Shown here in pieces: positions 1 to 9,749 of a DNA stretch of 64,000 nt. The DNA is taken from NCBI GenBank assembly GCA_018242045.1, contig JAFECR010000014.1:106850-170849 (forward strand). The letters are read 5' to 3'. The stretch comes from Pseudomonadota bacterium (GTDB lineage Bacteria > Pseudomonadota > Gammaproteobacteria > Berkiellales > Berkiellaceae). The notes below the pieces were generated by a model, which was not told where the DNA came from, did not search any database, and was given only the letters and a program-made list of their open reading frames with translations. Position 1 is the stretch's first letter, and each line of letters opens with the position of its first letter. The position numbers and the translations under genes were made by a program.

Positions 1-2
1 TT

Positions 3-917
3 AGAACAAAAGATTTTACGCAGGAGCAATTTGAATTCTCTTACTGTATTTTAAATAAAGGAATGCTTGAAAAGAGAACAAGATGGAAAAGCTTAATAAA
101 ATTGAGTCACTGTTTAAAAAATATACATTTTCGCAAACTCGTGGTAGGCGGGTGGGATCTGCCAGAATTTTGGTATTTGATAATGGCACATCAGAAAACA
201 CGCAATTGTTTGGCGCTAGAATCTTCCATTTATGAAAGCGTGATTGATGGTTGGCGTTATTGGATAAAAAGGTTATTTTTATCTCGAGTCGGCTTCGTTT
301 TTTCTTCAGGACAAGCGCACAAAGCCTTACTCGATGCTTTAAGATATGCCGGTGTCATTAAAACCACTTTAGGGGTTGGGCAATTTAATTATCATATCAA
401 AAATGACAAGCCAAAATCTTTTTCTGGCAAATTTTTATATGTCGGTAGATTTGCGCCTGAAAAAAATTTGATATTTCTTTTGCAGGTTTTTGCAAAGTTG
501 CCCCAATATACCTTAACTTTAATAGGTATGGGCCCCGAGCAAGCGGCCCTTGAGAAAATTAAAACAAATAATGTCACTATCAAAGGCCATATTCCAAATG
601 AGTTACTGAGTGAGGCCTATTTGACTCATGATGTTTTCATTTTACCCTCCTTGCGGGAACCTTGGGGTTTAGTGGTTGAGGAAGCGCTATTTCATGGTTT
701 GCCTGTTGTTGCTTCAAATCAAGTCGGTTGTGCTAAGGATTTAGTTGAAAACACCCATGCAGGAGTTTTATTTGTACCCACCGATGAACGCTCTTTGCAA
801 AATGCGCTAACTTTTGCACAAAATCATTTTGAAGATCTTAAAGACAATGCTGCTGTGATTGATTTTAAAGTGCGCGATGAAAAGCAGATACAACAATACA
901 TCGAGGTGTTGTTATGA
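3..917 (+). CDS. GT4 glycosyltransferase, 5' end outside window
   Basis: The frame is open from base 3, so the gene starts before the window and only its C-terminal ~304 residues are seen. An ATG at 63 exists but is probably internal. The fold is GT-B, family GT4: a nucleotide-sugar-binding half starts near FLYVGRFAPEKN, followed by GMGPE, GHIPNELLSEAY and the E-x7-E signature EPWGLVVEE, then GLPVVAS. Such enzymes transfer a sugar from a nucleotide donor onto a growing lipopolysaccharide or capsule glycan at the cytoplasmic face of the inner membrane. The stop overlaps the next start by 4 bp (ATGA), so it is co-translated with the GT4 gene that follows. The sugar specificity cannot be read from sequence. 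Confidence 0.85.
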   Translation, partial: RTKDFTQEQFEFSYCILNKGMLEKRTRWKSLIKLSHCLKNIHFRKLVVGGWDLPEFWYLIMAHQKTRNCLALESSIYESVIDGWRYWIKRLFLSRVGFVFSSGQAHKALLDALRYAGVIKTTLGVGQFNYHIKNDKPKSFSGKFLYVGRFAPEKNLIFLLQVFAKLPQYTLTLIGMGPEQAALEKIKTNNVTIKGHIPNELLSEAYLTHDVFILPSLREPWGLVVEEALFHGLPVVASNQVGCAKDLVENTHAGVLFVPTDERSLQNALTFAQNHFEDLKDNAAVIDFKVRDEKQIQQYIEVLL

Positions 918-2059
918 AAATCCTTGTTGTTCATAATGCTTATCAGTCGCATCAGCTTGGCGGTGAAGATATTATTGTGAAGCAAGAATTTGCTGGTTTA
1001 ACTGATATTTTAGGTGAAGATAAAGTATTTCAATATAGTATAGGCAATGATGATATTCGTTTTGGTCCTTTATTGAAAAATATATGGGGCGATAAAAATC
1101 ACTATCAGCAAATTTTTAATTTGGTAAAAAAGCACAACATTGAGATAGTGCATGTTCATAACTTTTTTCCGCTTTTAACTCCAAGTGTTTTTGCGGGCGC
1201 AAAAGCAGCTGGTGCAAAAGTTGTTCATACTTTACATAACTTTAGATGGTGGTGTAGTTCAGGTATTCTATATCGAAAAGAAAAGGGCATTTGTGAACAA
1301 TGCATCAATAAGAAATTTGGCTGGCCTGCAGTGGTGCATGGCTGCTATCGTGGTTCAAAGATGCAAAGTTTAGCAGCAAATTTGGCGTTTTTTTGGTATA
1401 AAATTAAAAAATATGGTGATAATATTGATGCTTATTTTGTTTTAAGCCAATTTCAACAGCAAAAATTAAGTCAATTATTACCTGCAAAAAAGCTGTTTTT
1501 GAAACCAAATGTTATCAGTAAACCGAATAATTCTATTGCAAAACAACACAAACGAGATTTTCTTTTTGTTGGTCGACTTGAAGAAGCAAAAGGGATTGAG
1601 TTATTGTTATCTACTTGGGAAAAGCTTCCTAAAGGCTTTAAATTAAAAGTCATCGGCACAGGAAATAATCTGCTTGAGCAGCGTTATAAAAGCGATAATA
1701 TTCAATTTCTAGGAAAATTACCACATGACCAAGTATTAACGCATATGATGCATGCAAAGTACTTTATTCATAGCTCACTGGCCTTTGAAACCTTTGGCTT
1801 AACGGCGCTTGAAGCACTTTCTGTTGGAACGCCAGTCATTGCCATTAATCGAGGACCCCGCGCTGAATACATTCAATCTGATAAAAATGGCTTTTTAGGT
1901 GAACCCCATGAGTTAAAAGATATGATTTTAAAGGCTTATGACTATGCTGATTATGAAGTCATGAGTCAACAAGCATTTGAAAGTGCAAAACCCTTTTATG
2001 CTGAAAATGTGCTTGCCAAGCAAGTAGCACTCTATCTGCAAATTTTAAGTGCCAAATAA
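914..2059 (+). CDS. GT4 family glycosyltransferase
   Basis: This 381-residue protein is a full-length GT4 enzyme. The N-terminal acceptor-side domain opens with MKILVVHNAYQ and the LGGED motif common in O-antigen GT4 enzymes. A Cys-containing segment (HNFRWWCSSG, then CEQC and HGCYRGS, residues ~110-150) is typical of one GT4 subgroup. The C-terminal donor domain has FLFVGRLEEAKG, GKLPHDQV and the E-x7-E signature ETFGLTALEAL, then VGTPVIA. It overlaps the preceding glycosyltransferase by 4 bp and abuts the following one with no gap, so three transferases form one translationally coupled polysaccharide operon. The sugar and linkage are unknown. Confidence 0.88.
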   Translation: MKILVVHNAYQSHQLGGEDIIVKQEFAGLTDILGEDKVFQYSIGNDDIRFGPLLKNIWGDKNHYQQIFNLVKKHNIEIVHVHNFFPLLTPSVFAGAKAAGAKVVHTLHNFRWWCSSGILYRKEKGICEQCINKKFGWPAVVHGCYRGSKMQSLAANLAFFWYKIKKYGDNIDAYFVLSQFQQQKLSQLLPAKKLFLKPNVISKPNNSIAKQHKRDFLFVGRLEEAKGIELLLSTWEKLPKGFKLKVIGTGNNLLEQRYKSDNIQFLGKLPHDQVLTHMMHAKYFIHSSLAFETFGLTALEALSVGTPVIAINRGPRAEYIQSDKNGFLGEPHELKDMILKAYDYADYEVMSQQAFESAKPFYAENVLAKQVALYLQILSAK

Positions 2060-2842
2060 ATGAAAAAACCGCTTATTTCAATCATTACTGTAAGCTTCAA
2101 TAGTCAAAACACCATTGAAAGAACAATACAATCTGTGCTGTCTCAGGATTATACACCGATTGAATATATTATTGTCGATGGTGCTTCAAGCGATCAAACA
2201 TCCGCTATCATCAAAAAATACCAAAATAAACTTGCACTATTTATTTGCGAGCCAGATGAAGGGATTTATGATGCCATGAACAAAGGGATAAGAAGTGCAA
2301 GGGGAGAAGTGATTGGTTTGCTCAATGCCGATGATATTTATGCCCATCCTTTTGTTATCTCAAAAGTGGCAAAAGCCATCATGCCTTATGATGCTTGTTA
2401 CGGCGATTTAATTTATTTCAAGGATAAAGATCCAAATAACGTCGTGCGATATTGGCGTTCATCTGAGTTTAAGCAAGGTGCCTTTGCAAAAGGATGGTCT
2501 CCACCCCATCCCACTTTTTTTGTTAAACGTCATATTTATTCACAGTATGGTTTATTTAATACCAATTACTCAATGGGGAATGATGTGGAATTGATGATGC
2601 GTTTTTTAGAAAAACATCAAATTAAGAGCTGTTATATACCTGAAGTTTTAGTGAAAATGCAATTAGGTGGTGTATCTAATGCGGGTCTTAAAAATATCTT
2701 TATTCAAAACAAAAATATTTTACGTGCAGCTCGTTCTTTAAATATACCCCTATCGCCTTTAACTTATGTATTTTATAAATTTTTCAATAGAGCTATGCAA
2801 TTTATACAAAAGCCATCGAGAGGTTCACTTTATGTTAAATAA
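2060..2842 (+). CDS. GT2 family glycosyltransferase
   Basis: This 260-residue GT-A glycosyltransferase has the classic GT2 start ISIITVSFNSQNTIERTIQSVLSQ, the nucleotide-binding IIVDGASSDQT, the EPDEGIYDAMNKGI segment and the metal-binding LLNADD. This pattern matches the WcaA/WbbD-like GT2 group that builds O-antigen or colanic-acid-like glycans. The ATG lies directly after the stop of the preceding gene. The 3' end overlaps the epimerase start by 11 bp. The role in surface glycan assembly is inferred from family and operon; the sugar is unknown. Confidence 0.88.
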   Translation: MKKPLISIITVSFNSQNTIERTIQSVLSQDYTPIEYIIVDGASSDQTSAIIKKYQNKLALFICEPDEGIYDAMNKGIRSARGEVIGLLNADDIYAHPFVISKVAKAIMPYDACYGDLIYFKDKDPNNVVRYWRSSEFKQGAFAKGWSPPHPTFFVKRHIYSQYGLFNTNYSMGNDVELMMRFLEKHQIKSCYIPEVLVKMQLGGVSNAGLKNIFIQNKNILRAARSLNIPLSPLTYVFYKFFNRAMQFIQKPSRGSLYVK

Positions 2843-3809
2843 ACTTGTCAAAGTACTGGTTACTGGGGCAACAGGATTTATAGGGATACATCTTTGTCGG
2901 CATTTGTTAGCTAAAGGTTATCAGGTCGTTGCCATTGGTAGGAAAGCGCAACCTTTGCTCATGCATCAGAATTTGCAATACCATTGTATTGAAAATATCG
3001 ACAATAATACCGATTGGCGGCATTACCTTAAAGGTGTTAATGTGGTGATTCATCTTGCTGCTAAAGTTCATCATTTGCAGGATAAAGGATTGTCTGGGCT
3101 TACACATTATCAAGAAATAAACGTCAAAGGCACGCAGCACTTAGCACGTGTTGCAATACAAAATGAGGTCAAACGATTTATCTTAATTAGTACCATCAAA
3201 GTCATTGGTGAGAAAACAATAGAAATGGCGCTTAGAGCAGAAGATCAACCAAGGGCGCTGGATGCTTATAGTTTGTCAAAATTACAAGCCGAGCAAATTT
3301 TGCAAGAAGAAGCTAAAAGAAGCGGAATGGAATGGGTTATTATTCGCCCGCCGCTTGTCTATGGCCCAGGAGTTAAGGGAAACTTTGCGCGTTTAAGTCG
3401 TCTTGCCCAATCAGCCTTGCCTTTACCCTTGGGGGCGGTGCGTAACCGACGTAGTTTAGTCAGTGTTTATAATCTTTGTAGTTTTATTGAATGTGCCATT
3501 AATCATCCTAATGCCAAACGAGAAATATTTTTAGTGTCTGATAACCAAGATCTCTCTACTGCTCAAATGGTGAGTTTAATGCGACATGGATTTGGCAAAA
3601 AAAGTCGCCTATTCCCTTTTCCAGTCAATCTTTTAAAGTTGGTTGCATGCTTACTTGGAAAACGCCGTGAAATGATACGATTGGTAGATTCTTTGCAAGT
3701 CAATATTGAAAAGTCGATGCGCTTATTAAATTGGCAACCCCCTTTTACAGTTGAACAAGCCATTGAAAAATATACGACGGAAACAAGTCCAAGTGCAAAA
3801 ACCATATGA
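2832..3809 (+). CDS. NAD-dependent sugar epimerase/dehydratase (extended SDR)
   Basis: The start was set at ATG 2832, which gives 325 residues beginning MLNKLVKVLVTGATGFIG; an in-frame start further upstream lies inside the previous gene. The Rossmann motif GATGFIG is at the N-terminus. The catalytic Y-x3-K is in DAYSLSKLQAEQ, with ISTIKVIGE supplying the upstream Ser/Thr and RPPLVYGPGVKGNF the substrate-side motif. This resembles the UDP-sugar 4-epimerase (GalE/WbpV-like) group acting on nucleotide sugars for polysaccharide synthesis. It is the last gene of the glycosyltransferase operon. Dehydratase or reductase activity cannot be excluded from sequence. Confidence 0.85.
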   Translation: MLNKLVKVLVTGATGFIGIHLCRHLLAKGYQVVAIGRKAQPLLMHQNLQYHCIENIDNNTDWRHYLKGVNVVIHLAAKVHHLQDKGLSGLTHYQEINVKGTQHLARVAIQNEVKRFILISTIKVIGEKTIEMALRAEDQPRALDAYSLSKLQAEQILQEEAKRSGMEWVIIRPPLVYGPGVKGNFARLSRLAQSALPLPLGAVRNRRSLVSVYNLCSFIECAINHPNAKREIFLVSDNQDLSTAQMVSLMRHGFGKKSRLFPFPVNLLKLVACLLGKRREMIRLVDSLQVNIEKSMRLLNWQPPFTVEQAIEKYTTETSPSAKTI

Positions 3810-3811
3810 GT

Positions 3812-3968
3812 TATACTCGAACCAGTTTTGAATTTAGGAACAGCCTACTATGATCCGTCTTTGCGAGGAGCGAAGCGACGTGGCAATCCAGTCTTTTTTC
3901 TGGATTGCTTCCCCTTCGCTACGTCCTGGGTCACAGACGGATCCTAATTTCAAACTGACGCGAGTATA
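3812..3968. repeat. 157-bp palindromic repeat element (MITE- or REP-like)
   Basis: The segment begins TATACTCG and ends CGAGTATA. Inner arms also pair: GATCCGTCT at 3852 with AGACGGATC ending at 3943, and TGGCAATCCAG with CTGGATTGCTT around a short T-rich loop near 3891-3901. The whole piece can fold into one long imperfect hairpin and contains no gene. Similar GAGGAGCGAAGCGACG / CAATCCAG repeats are scattered in many intracellular proteobacteria (recalled, not searched). It fills the gap between the epimerase and the next glycosyltransferase. Confidence 0.75.
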
Positions 3969-4042
3969 ATGGTTCTTTGACGGTGGTTCCCTTATAATGG
4001 CATGTAATGCGATTGAACCAATAATTATTATAGGTTACTAAA

Positions 4043-4984
4043 TTGACTTATATCCTCGATTTACAGCGGCTTTGGGAAACAAACACAAGTACTAATTCGG
4101 TGCAAACTAGTGAGGCACGAAAAAAAAATGTGGTATCTGTTATTGTGGTTTGTATTGCCAATGAAAAGTTATTATTGCAGGTTTTGCAGTCTGTGCTAGC
4201 GCAGCAATATATTCGAGAAGTTATTATTGTTAATGGAGAAGAAGCACCTTCTTTAGAAGTAAACTTGGCAGCCTTTACCAGACTCTATCCCAAATGTCAT
4301 GTTGTAACAGCAGACAAAAAAGCAGGACTTGCGGCAGCTTTTAATTTAGGCGCTTCACACGCATCTGGGCAATTTCTTCTTTTCGTTAATGGAAATTGTA
4401 TTTTACCTAAACATGCGGTTAACACGCTTTTAGCCACAGGGATCCGCAAGCCCACACCGTGGGTTGTTGGTGGCGCGCAGCAAATTCAGGATAAACCTGC
4501 ATGGGGACGATTAACAAAATTATTCAATGCGTTGGACGTACTGAAGTATGAAAAAAATGATAATGCCTTTTTGCCAGAAGTTTCCTTGCCAGGGGGCGGT
4601 TTTCATACATCGAGTTTGGGGCCTGAATGTTTGTTTCTATCAGCCCAATCTTTTTTAGAGCTAAAGGGCTTAGATCGCAAATGTTTTCATAGCACCTTTC
4701 ACGTTGATTTGTGCTTGAGAGTACACTTTGCAGGTGGGGGTGTCTATCGCGCTAAAGAAGTCGATTTGACGACACCGCCACAGCTTGAACATTCCTTAAG
4801 GGATCATATCATGATGGAATGGCAGGCATTGTGTGGGCGATATCATTTCTATAAAAAACATGTCAGTGCCAATACAAGCATCTTCTTAAAAGGATTACAT
4901 TATGGCAGCTTGGTTTTGCGATTTATGAGCCACTGCGCAAAAAGGTTTTTTACTAACTTAAAAAGACCTTCGCCTAGCATTTAA
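4043..4984 (+). CDS. GT2-like glycosyltransferase lacking the usual DXD
   Basis: This 313-residue protein starts at TTG 4043; no ATG lies nearby in frame. It follows the GT2 layout: VVSVIVVCIANEKLLLQVLQSVLAQ, VIIVNGEE, KAGLAAAFNLGASHASGQFLLFVNGNC, VVGGAQQ. Where active GT2 enzymes carry an acidic metal-binding motif such as DADD or DSD it has VNGNC, and the first acidic motif is replaced by VNGEE. It may be inactive or metal-independent. The C-terminus is basic, with no clear membrane segment. It stands after the palindromic repeat, so it may have its own transcript. Family assignment is good; activity is uncertain. Confidence 0.65.
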   Translation: MTYILDLQRLWETNTSTNSVQTSEARKKNVVSVIVVCIANEKLLLQVLQSVLAQQYIREVIIVNGEEAPSLEVNLAAFTRLYPKCHVVTADKKAGLAAAFNLGASHASGQFLLFVNGNCILPKHAVNTLLATGIRKPTPWVVGGAQQIQDKPAWGRLTKLFNALDVLKYEKNDNAFLPEVSLPGGGFHTSSLGPECLFLSAQSFLELKGLDRKCFHSTFHVDLCLRVHFAGGGVYRAKEVDLTTPPQLEHSLRDHIMMEWQALCGRYHFYKKHVSANTSIFLKGLHYGSLVLRFMSHCAKRFFTNLKRPSPSI

Positions 4985-5019
4985 GGGGTTTTCTTGATAA
5001 CATCCGCGGTTGCTTATAT

Positions 5020-5132
5020 GGTGGCCTTGCTGGTCCCCTCGCAATGATACATTATGAACCCCGCCAGGCCCGGAAGGGAGCAACGGTAGTAGTGGATTCA
5101 TGTGCCGGGGTGTGGCTAGCAGGGCTGCCGCC
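5020..5132 (+). ncRNA. ffs: Signal recognition particle RNA (4.5S, bacterial small type)
   Basis: The stretch contains the SRP domain IV signature CAGGCCCGGAAGGGAGCA, close to the E. coli 4.5S CAGGTCCGGAAGGAAGCA, and the downstream GTGCCGGGGTGTGGCT. The ends GGTGGCCTTGCTGG and CTAGCAGGGCTGCCGCC pair to close a single hairpin of about 113 nt. It binds Ffh and targets nascent membrane proteins to FtsY. It sits just upstream of dnaX. The exact ends are estimated from the terminal pairing. Confidence 0.93.
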
Positions 5133-5175
5133 AATCTTAAATTATCAAATTTGCCATTTTTGGTAGGGACGACAA

Positions 5176-6795
5176 GTGGCTTACCAAGTTTTAGCACGTA
5201 AGTGGCGCCCTAAATCATTCGCAAGTCTTAAGGGGCAAGGACACGTGACACGAGCGTTAATGAATGCTTTGGCTCGTGGTGAGCTTCATCATGCCTATCT
5301 TTTTACGGGTACGCGTGGTGTTGGAAAAACAAGCATAGCAAGAATACTAGCTAAATGCTTAAATTGTGAGCAGGGCGTGTGCGCAGAGCCTTGTGGTAAG
5401 TGCGCTGCTTGCACCAGCATCGATGCAGGACATTTTGCTGATCTAATAGAAGTAGATGCTGCATCTCGTACCCGCGTTGAGGATACACGAGAGCTTCTAG
5501 ACAATGTGCAGTACGCCCCTGCGCTAGGACGCTTTAAAATATATCTTATTGATGAAGTCCATATGTTGTCTGGTCACAGCTTTAATGCACTATTGAAAAC
5601 GCTCGAAGAACCACCCCCCCATGTGAAATTCATTTTAGCAACCACGGATCCAGAACGTATCCCAGTGACGGTATTATCTCGTTGCTTAAGGTTCGTGCTT
5701 AAAACACTGTCTCAAGCCGAAATGTCAGCGCAATTGGCGCAAATTTTACAAGTAGAAAATATCTCTTATGAGGAACGTGCGCTCAATATCATAGCAAAAG
5801 CGGCAACTGGTAGCATGCGAGATGCTTTGAGTGTGTTAGAACAAGGGATTGCTTATTGTAATGGTGCACTGAAGACCGATTTAATTGAAGAAATGTTGGG
5901 TTTAAGTTATCAACGTTATATCCCAGCCTTGATAAGTGCGCTTTCCCAAACGGATGTGAAACGGTGCTTGCAGTTGGTAGAAGAGATGGCGGCAATGGGA
6001 GCAGATTTTGCCCAAAGTTTGGGATCTCTTTTACAAATATTCCATGCTTTTGCAATAGCACAAGCGGTTGATGCAGATGAAGGGCTTGAGATTTTCGCTG
6101 ATATACCACCCGAGCTCTTTGACTTAAAAGATAAGTTTGCTCCAGAAGAAGTGCAACTTTTTTACCAAATTGGTTTGTTAGGACAAAAAGATCTGCCATT
6201 TGCACCTAGCCCGCGTACGGGTTTTGAGATGACTTTAGTGCGAATGATGGTTTTCAATCCAACAACGTCTTTAACAAATAATGATGAGCCGCAACAAGCG
6301 ATATTAAAACCAAAGCAAGTTGTGGCAGTAACACAACCCAGTCCAAGTCCAAGTTCAAGTTCAAGTTCAAGTCAAAATCCTCCAGTAGAGTGTAGTGTTA
6401 AGGAAACAATGCCATTAGATTTAGATTGGGTTGAAATTACAAATAAGCTACCCTTGTCGGGATTAACGTTGATGTTGGTTAAAAATTGCGAAGTCCTTCG
6501 CTTTGATGGTAAGACTTTAACATTAATGTTAGATGCTTCACAAAAAGCATGTCTTAATGCTCAGCGTCAAGCGCAAATTCAAGAAGTTCTGAGTCAATAC
6601 TTTGCTAAATCTATCAAGCTTTCGATTACGGTTGGTGAGTTAAAAGGTGCTTCACCATTGCAAATTGAGCAACAAAAAATCTTGCAACGAGAAAATCAAG
6701 CTAAAGTAGCAATTGAGCAAGATCCCGTGGTGAAAAACATTATTTCTACATTTGGTGCCACAGTTGAGAAAATAACCGTTAATGACGATTCATAA
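5176..6795 (+). CDS. dnaX: DNA polymerase III subunit tau/gamma
   Basis: The 539-residue protein starts at GTG 5176 behind GGTAGGGA. It encodes the clamp-loader ATPase: Walker A GTRGVGKTS (~45), a four-Cys zinc site (CLNCEQGVC then CGKCAAC), Walker B LIDEVHML and the SRC sensor in VLSRCLRF. Family: tau/gamma loads the beta clamp and links it to polymerase III. A Ser-rich linker near residues 388-402 joins the AAA+ part to the tau C-terminal domain. I found no A AAA AAG slippery site like the one that makes gamma in E. coli. It heads a dnaX-ybaB-recR-htpG block. Confidence 0.97.
   Translation: MAYQVLARKWRPKSFASLKGQGHVTRALMNALARGELHHAYLFTGTRGVGKTSIARILAKCLNCEQGVCAEPCGKCAACTSIDAGHFADLIEVDAASRTRVEDTRELLDNVQYAPALGRFKIYLIDEVHMLSGHSFNALLKTLEEPPPHVKFILATTDPERIPVTVLSRCLRFVLKTLSQAEMSAQLAQILQVENISYEERALNIIAKAATGSMRDALSVLEQGIAYCNGALKTDLIEEMLGLSYQRYIPALISALSQTDVKRCLQLVEEMAAMGADFAQSLGSLLQIFHAFAIAQAVDADEGLEIFADIPPELFDLKDKFAPEEVQLFYQIGLLGQKDLPFAPSPRTGFEMTLVRMMVFNPTTSLTNNDEPQQAILKPKQVVAVTQPSPSPSSSSSSSQNPPVECSVKETMPLDLDWVEITNKLPLSGLTLMLVKNCEVLRFDGKTLTLMLDASQKACLNAQRQAQIQEVLSQYFAKSIKLSITVGELKGASPLQIEQQKILQRENQAKVAIEQDPVVKNIISTFGATVEKITVNDDS
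6340..6375 (+). repeat. Hexanucleotide tandem repeat inside dnaX
   Basis: Six consecutive 6-bp units of the form AGT(C/T)CA (the last one AGTCAA) encode Ser-Pro and Ser-Ser dipeptides of the tau linker. Because the unit is two codons, slippage would change linker length without shifting the frame. Confidence 0.85.
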
Positions 6796-6804
6796 GGGGG
6801 AGTT

Positions 6805-7161
6805 GTGGAAGGTAATAATAAAGATCTACAAGCAATGATTGCATCATTTATGCAAAATGCAAAAAAAATGGATGAGAATATGCGAAGTGCTTATTCAGCA
6901 CTTGTTGAAAATAAGAATGTAACCGTACAAGGAAAAGCTGGCGGTGAGCTGGTTGTGGCCCATGTGGGCTTAAGTATGCAGGTTGAACGTCTTGATTTGG
7001 CACCATCGCTTTTTGATGAACCAAAAGAGGTGATTGCAGAATTGGTTGTGGCTGCGGTTAACCAAGGATTGGCGCTTGCAAAAGCAGCTCTGCAACAGGA
7101 GCTAGCTCAAAAAGCAAAGCAAATTGGTTTGCCCCCAGAAATGTTGTCTGCATTTAAGTGA
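6805..7161 (+). CDS. ybaB: YbaB/EbfC nucleoid-associated protein
   Basis: This 118-residue protein (usual family length ~105-110) starts at GTG 6805 behind AAGGGGG. The central [27 protein letters not shown] matches the family core, in which a small beta sheet and long helices form a DNA-binding dimer. It lies 9 bp after dnaX and 7 bp before recR, the standard dnaX-ybaB-recR order. The N-terminus is slightly longer than in E. coli. Confidence 0.9.
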   Translation: MEGNNKDLQAMIASFMQNAKKMDENMRSAYSALVENKNVTVQGKAGGELVVAHVGLSMQVERLDLAPSLFDEPKEVIAELVVAAVNQGLALAKAALQQELAQKAKQIGLPPEMLSAFK

Positions 7162-7168
7162 GGCTTCA

Positions 7169-7765
7169 TTGTCATTTAGTCCCTTATTAAAACAATTAAT
7201 CGAAGCTTTTCGTGTGCTACCAGGAGTTGGTCCCAAAAGCGCACAGCGCATGGCTTTTTATTTACTAGAGCGTGATAGAGAAGGCGGGAAGGCGCTTGCT
7301 CAGGTATTGGGACAAGCACTCAAGCAAGTAGGTCATTGTGAAACTTGTCGAACGCTTTGTGAGAAACCAATATGCTTGATTTGTGCTGATTTACAACGTG
7401 ATCACAGTGTACTTTGTGTAGTTGGTGGGCCTGCGCATGTGGCGGCAATTGAACAAACTGGTGGTTACTTTGGTTTGTACTTTGTATTATCAGGGCATTT
7501 ATCTCCGATTGATGGCATTGGTCCACAAGAAATCGGGGTAGATACTTTTACGCGTCGTCTGAGTTTGGGTACGGTCAAGGAAGTCGTGTTGGCCACAAAT
7601 TCTACCGTTGAAGGAGAAGCAACTGCGTATTATCTTGCCGACTTAGTCAAATCCCATGGCATTAAAGTGACAAGGATTGCTCATGGTGTGCCTATGGGCG
7701 GTGAACTGGATTACATCGATGGTGGAACATTAGCGAAAGCTTTAATAGATAGAACTTTAGTTTAA
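7169..7765 (+). CDS. recR: Recombination mediator RecR
   Basis: The TTG at 7169, preceded by GTGAGG, gives the standard ~198 residues ([32 protein letters not shown]); a longer reading would overlap ybaB. Features in order are the helix-hairpin-helix [11 protein letters not shown], a four-Cys zinc finger ([12 protein letters not shown]), the TOPRIM domain ([32 protein letters not shown]) and the C-terminal [20 protein letters not shown]. RecR acts with RecF and RecO to load RecA on gapped DNA. Confidence 0.96.
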   Translation: MSFSPLLKQLIEAFRVLPGVGPKSAQRMAFYLLERDREGGKALAQVLGQALKQVGHCETCRTLCEKPICLICADLQRDHSVLCVVGGPAHVAAIEQTGGYFGLYFVLSGHLSPIDGIGPQEIGVDTFTRRLSLGTVKEVVLATNSTVEGEATAYYLADLVKSHGIKVTRIAHGVPMGGELDYIDGGTLAKALIDRTLV

Positions 7766-7780
7766 TTGGAGAAAAAAGTA

Positions 7781-9748
7781 ATGTCCGATGATGTTGTAGA
7801 AAAAGAGACACATGGTTTTCAAGCAGAAGTTAAACAGCTTTTGCATTTGATGATTCATGCGTTATACAGCAACAAAGAAATATTTTTGCGAGAACTCATT
7901 TCAAATGCTGCCGATGCAGCAGATAAATTAAGATTTGAAGCTATTTCAAATTCAGATCTTTATGAAGGAGATAGCGAATTAGCTATCCATATAGAATATG
8001 ATAAAGAGGCAAAAACCATCACTATCCGTGATAATGGCATTGGTATGTCCAAGGCAGAAGTGATCGCCAACTTGGGCACCATTGCAAAATCAGGCACACA
8101 AGAATTTTTAAATTCCTTAACAGGAGATCAAGCCAAAGATAGGCATTTAATTGGTCAATTTGGGGTTGGGTTTTATTCAGTCTTTGTTGTTGCAGACAAA
8201 GTTACCGTCATCACTCGCCGAGCAGGTTTGAGTAGAGAAGAAGGCGTTCGTTGGGAATCCACTGGGGAAGGTAATTACACAGTTGAAACTGTTGACAAAG
8301 CAACGCGTGGCACAGATATCATTTTACACCTAAAATCAACCGAAGAAGATTTTTTAAATGGGCTTCGCTTGCGTCATATTGTGACAAAATATTCTGATCA
8401 TATTAATCTTCCTGTCTACATGAAAAGTGAAGACTATAGCAGCATGCTTAACGAGGAAGAACAAAAAAAGGAAAATACTGAAGAAAAGGAAGAAATTGTC
8501 AATCGGGCAAGTGCTCTATGGACAGTGCCTAAAAGTGAAATTGAAGATGAAGCTTATACTGAATTTTATAAACATATCGCTCATGATTTTGAAGATCCCC
8601 TCATTTGGGCGCACAATAAGGTGGAAGGAAAGCTTGAATATATTACCTTGCTTTATGTTCCCTCACGAGCGCCTTTTGATTTGTGGCAAGCCAATAAACC
8701 ACGTGGTTTAAAATTATATGTCAAACGTGTGTTTATTATGGATAATGCTGAACAGTTTTTGCCAAACTATTTGCGGTTTGTGCGCGGGATTATCGATAGC
8801 AATGATTTACCCCTCAATATTTCACGAGAAATATTACAAAGCAATAGAACTGTTGATTCCATTCGAACATTTGTGGTTAAACGCGTGCTCACGATGTTAA
8901 GCGATTTAGCCAATGAAAACAGCGAGAAATATTCAAAATTCTGGCATGAATTTGGTTTGGCACTCAAAGAGGGGCCAGCTGAAGATTTTGCCAACAAAGA
9001 AGCAATCGCTAAACTGCTGCGTTTTTCCTCTACACACACAAATAATGAAAAGCAGGATGTTTCTTTGGATGATTATATTTCGCGAATGAAAGAAGGACAG
9101 GATAAAATTTACTATATTGCCGCTGAAACTTTTAATGCGGCGCGTCATAGCCCACATCTTGAGATCTTTAAAGAAAAAGGCATTGAAGTGCTTCTCATGT
9201 ATGATCGCATCGATGAATGGTTAATGTCTCATTTGCATGAATATGATAAAAAGAAATTTCAATCTGTTGCCATTGGAACATTGGAAGAACTTGAGTTTGC
9301 TAACAGCAAGGAAAGTAAGGATCAAGAATCCAAACCAACTTTGGCACAAGAAACGGAAACCTTCAAAGAAACTTTGGAAAAGGTTAAGAAAGCACTGGGC
9401 GATACAGTGAGTGATGTTAGGTTGACTGCAAGGCTGACAAGCTCTCCTTCTTGTATTGTTGCACAGGAAGGTCAAATGACCAGCCAAATGCAACGCTTAA
9501 TGCGATCAGCCGGACAAATGGTTAGTAGTAAGCCAATATTAGAATTAAATCCGCATCATTTACTTGTTACCCGCTTAATGCAGGAAAAAGATGAAATTAA
9601 CTTTAATGACTTAAGCCACATTTTATTAGATCAAGCAATTCTTGCCGAAGGTGGTCAGTTAGATGATCCTGCGACTTTTGTAAAGAAATTGAATGAATTA
9701 TTGCTTCATGTTGCAACAAAAGGAAATGGGCAAGGAGATGCGCTATAG
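7781..9748 (+). CDS. htpG: Hsp90-family chaperone HtpG
   Basis: The ATG at 7781, behind TTGGAG, is preferred over an in-frame TTG at 7766. The 655-residue product has the GHKL ATPase domain ([36 protein letters not shown]), the middle domain ([25 protein letters not shown]) and the C-terminal dimerisation domain. It folds or holds client proteins in the cytoplasm. It starts 15 bp after recR. It lacks the C-terminal MEEVD of eukaryotic Hsp90, as expected for bacteria. Confidence 0.97.
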   Translation: MSDDVVEKETHGFQAEVKQLLHLMIHALYSNKEIFLRELISNAADAADKLRFEAISNSDLYEGDSELAIHIEYDKEAKTITIRDNGIGMSKAEVIANLGTIAKSGTQEFLNSLTGDQAKDRHLIGQFGVGFYSVFVVADKVTVITRRAGLSREEGVRWESTGEGNYTVETVDKATRGTDIILHLKSTEEDFLNGLRLRHIVTKYSDHINLPVYMKSEDYSSMLNEEEQKKENTEEKEEIVNRASALWTVPKSEIEDEAYTEFYKHIAHDFEDPLIWAHNKVEGKLEYITLLYVPSRAPFDLWQANKPRGLKLYVKRVFIMDNAEQFLPNYLRFVRGIIDSNDLPLNISREILQSNRTVDSIRTFVVKRVLTMLSDLANENSEKYSKFWHEFGLALKEGPAEDFANKEAIAKLLRFSSTHTNNEKQDVSLDDYISRMKEGQDKIYYIAAETFNAARHSPHLEIFKEKGIEVLLMYDRIDEWLMSHLHEYDKKKFQSVAIGTLEELEFANSKESKDQESKPTLAQETETFKETLEKVKKALGDTVSDVRLTARLTSSPSCIVAQEGQMTSQMQRLMRSAGQMVSSKPILELNPHHLLVTRLMQEKDEINFNDLSHILLDQAILAEGGQLDDPATFVKKLNELLLHVATKGNGQGDAL

Positions 9749-9749
9749 A

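Noticed and set aside
5176..6795. Programmed frameshift making gamma from dnaX
   Set aside because: No A AAA AAG slippery heptamer with a downstream hairpin was seen at the expected position.
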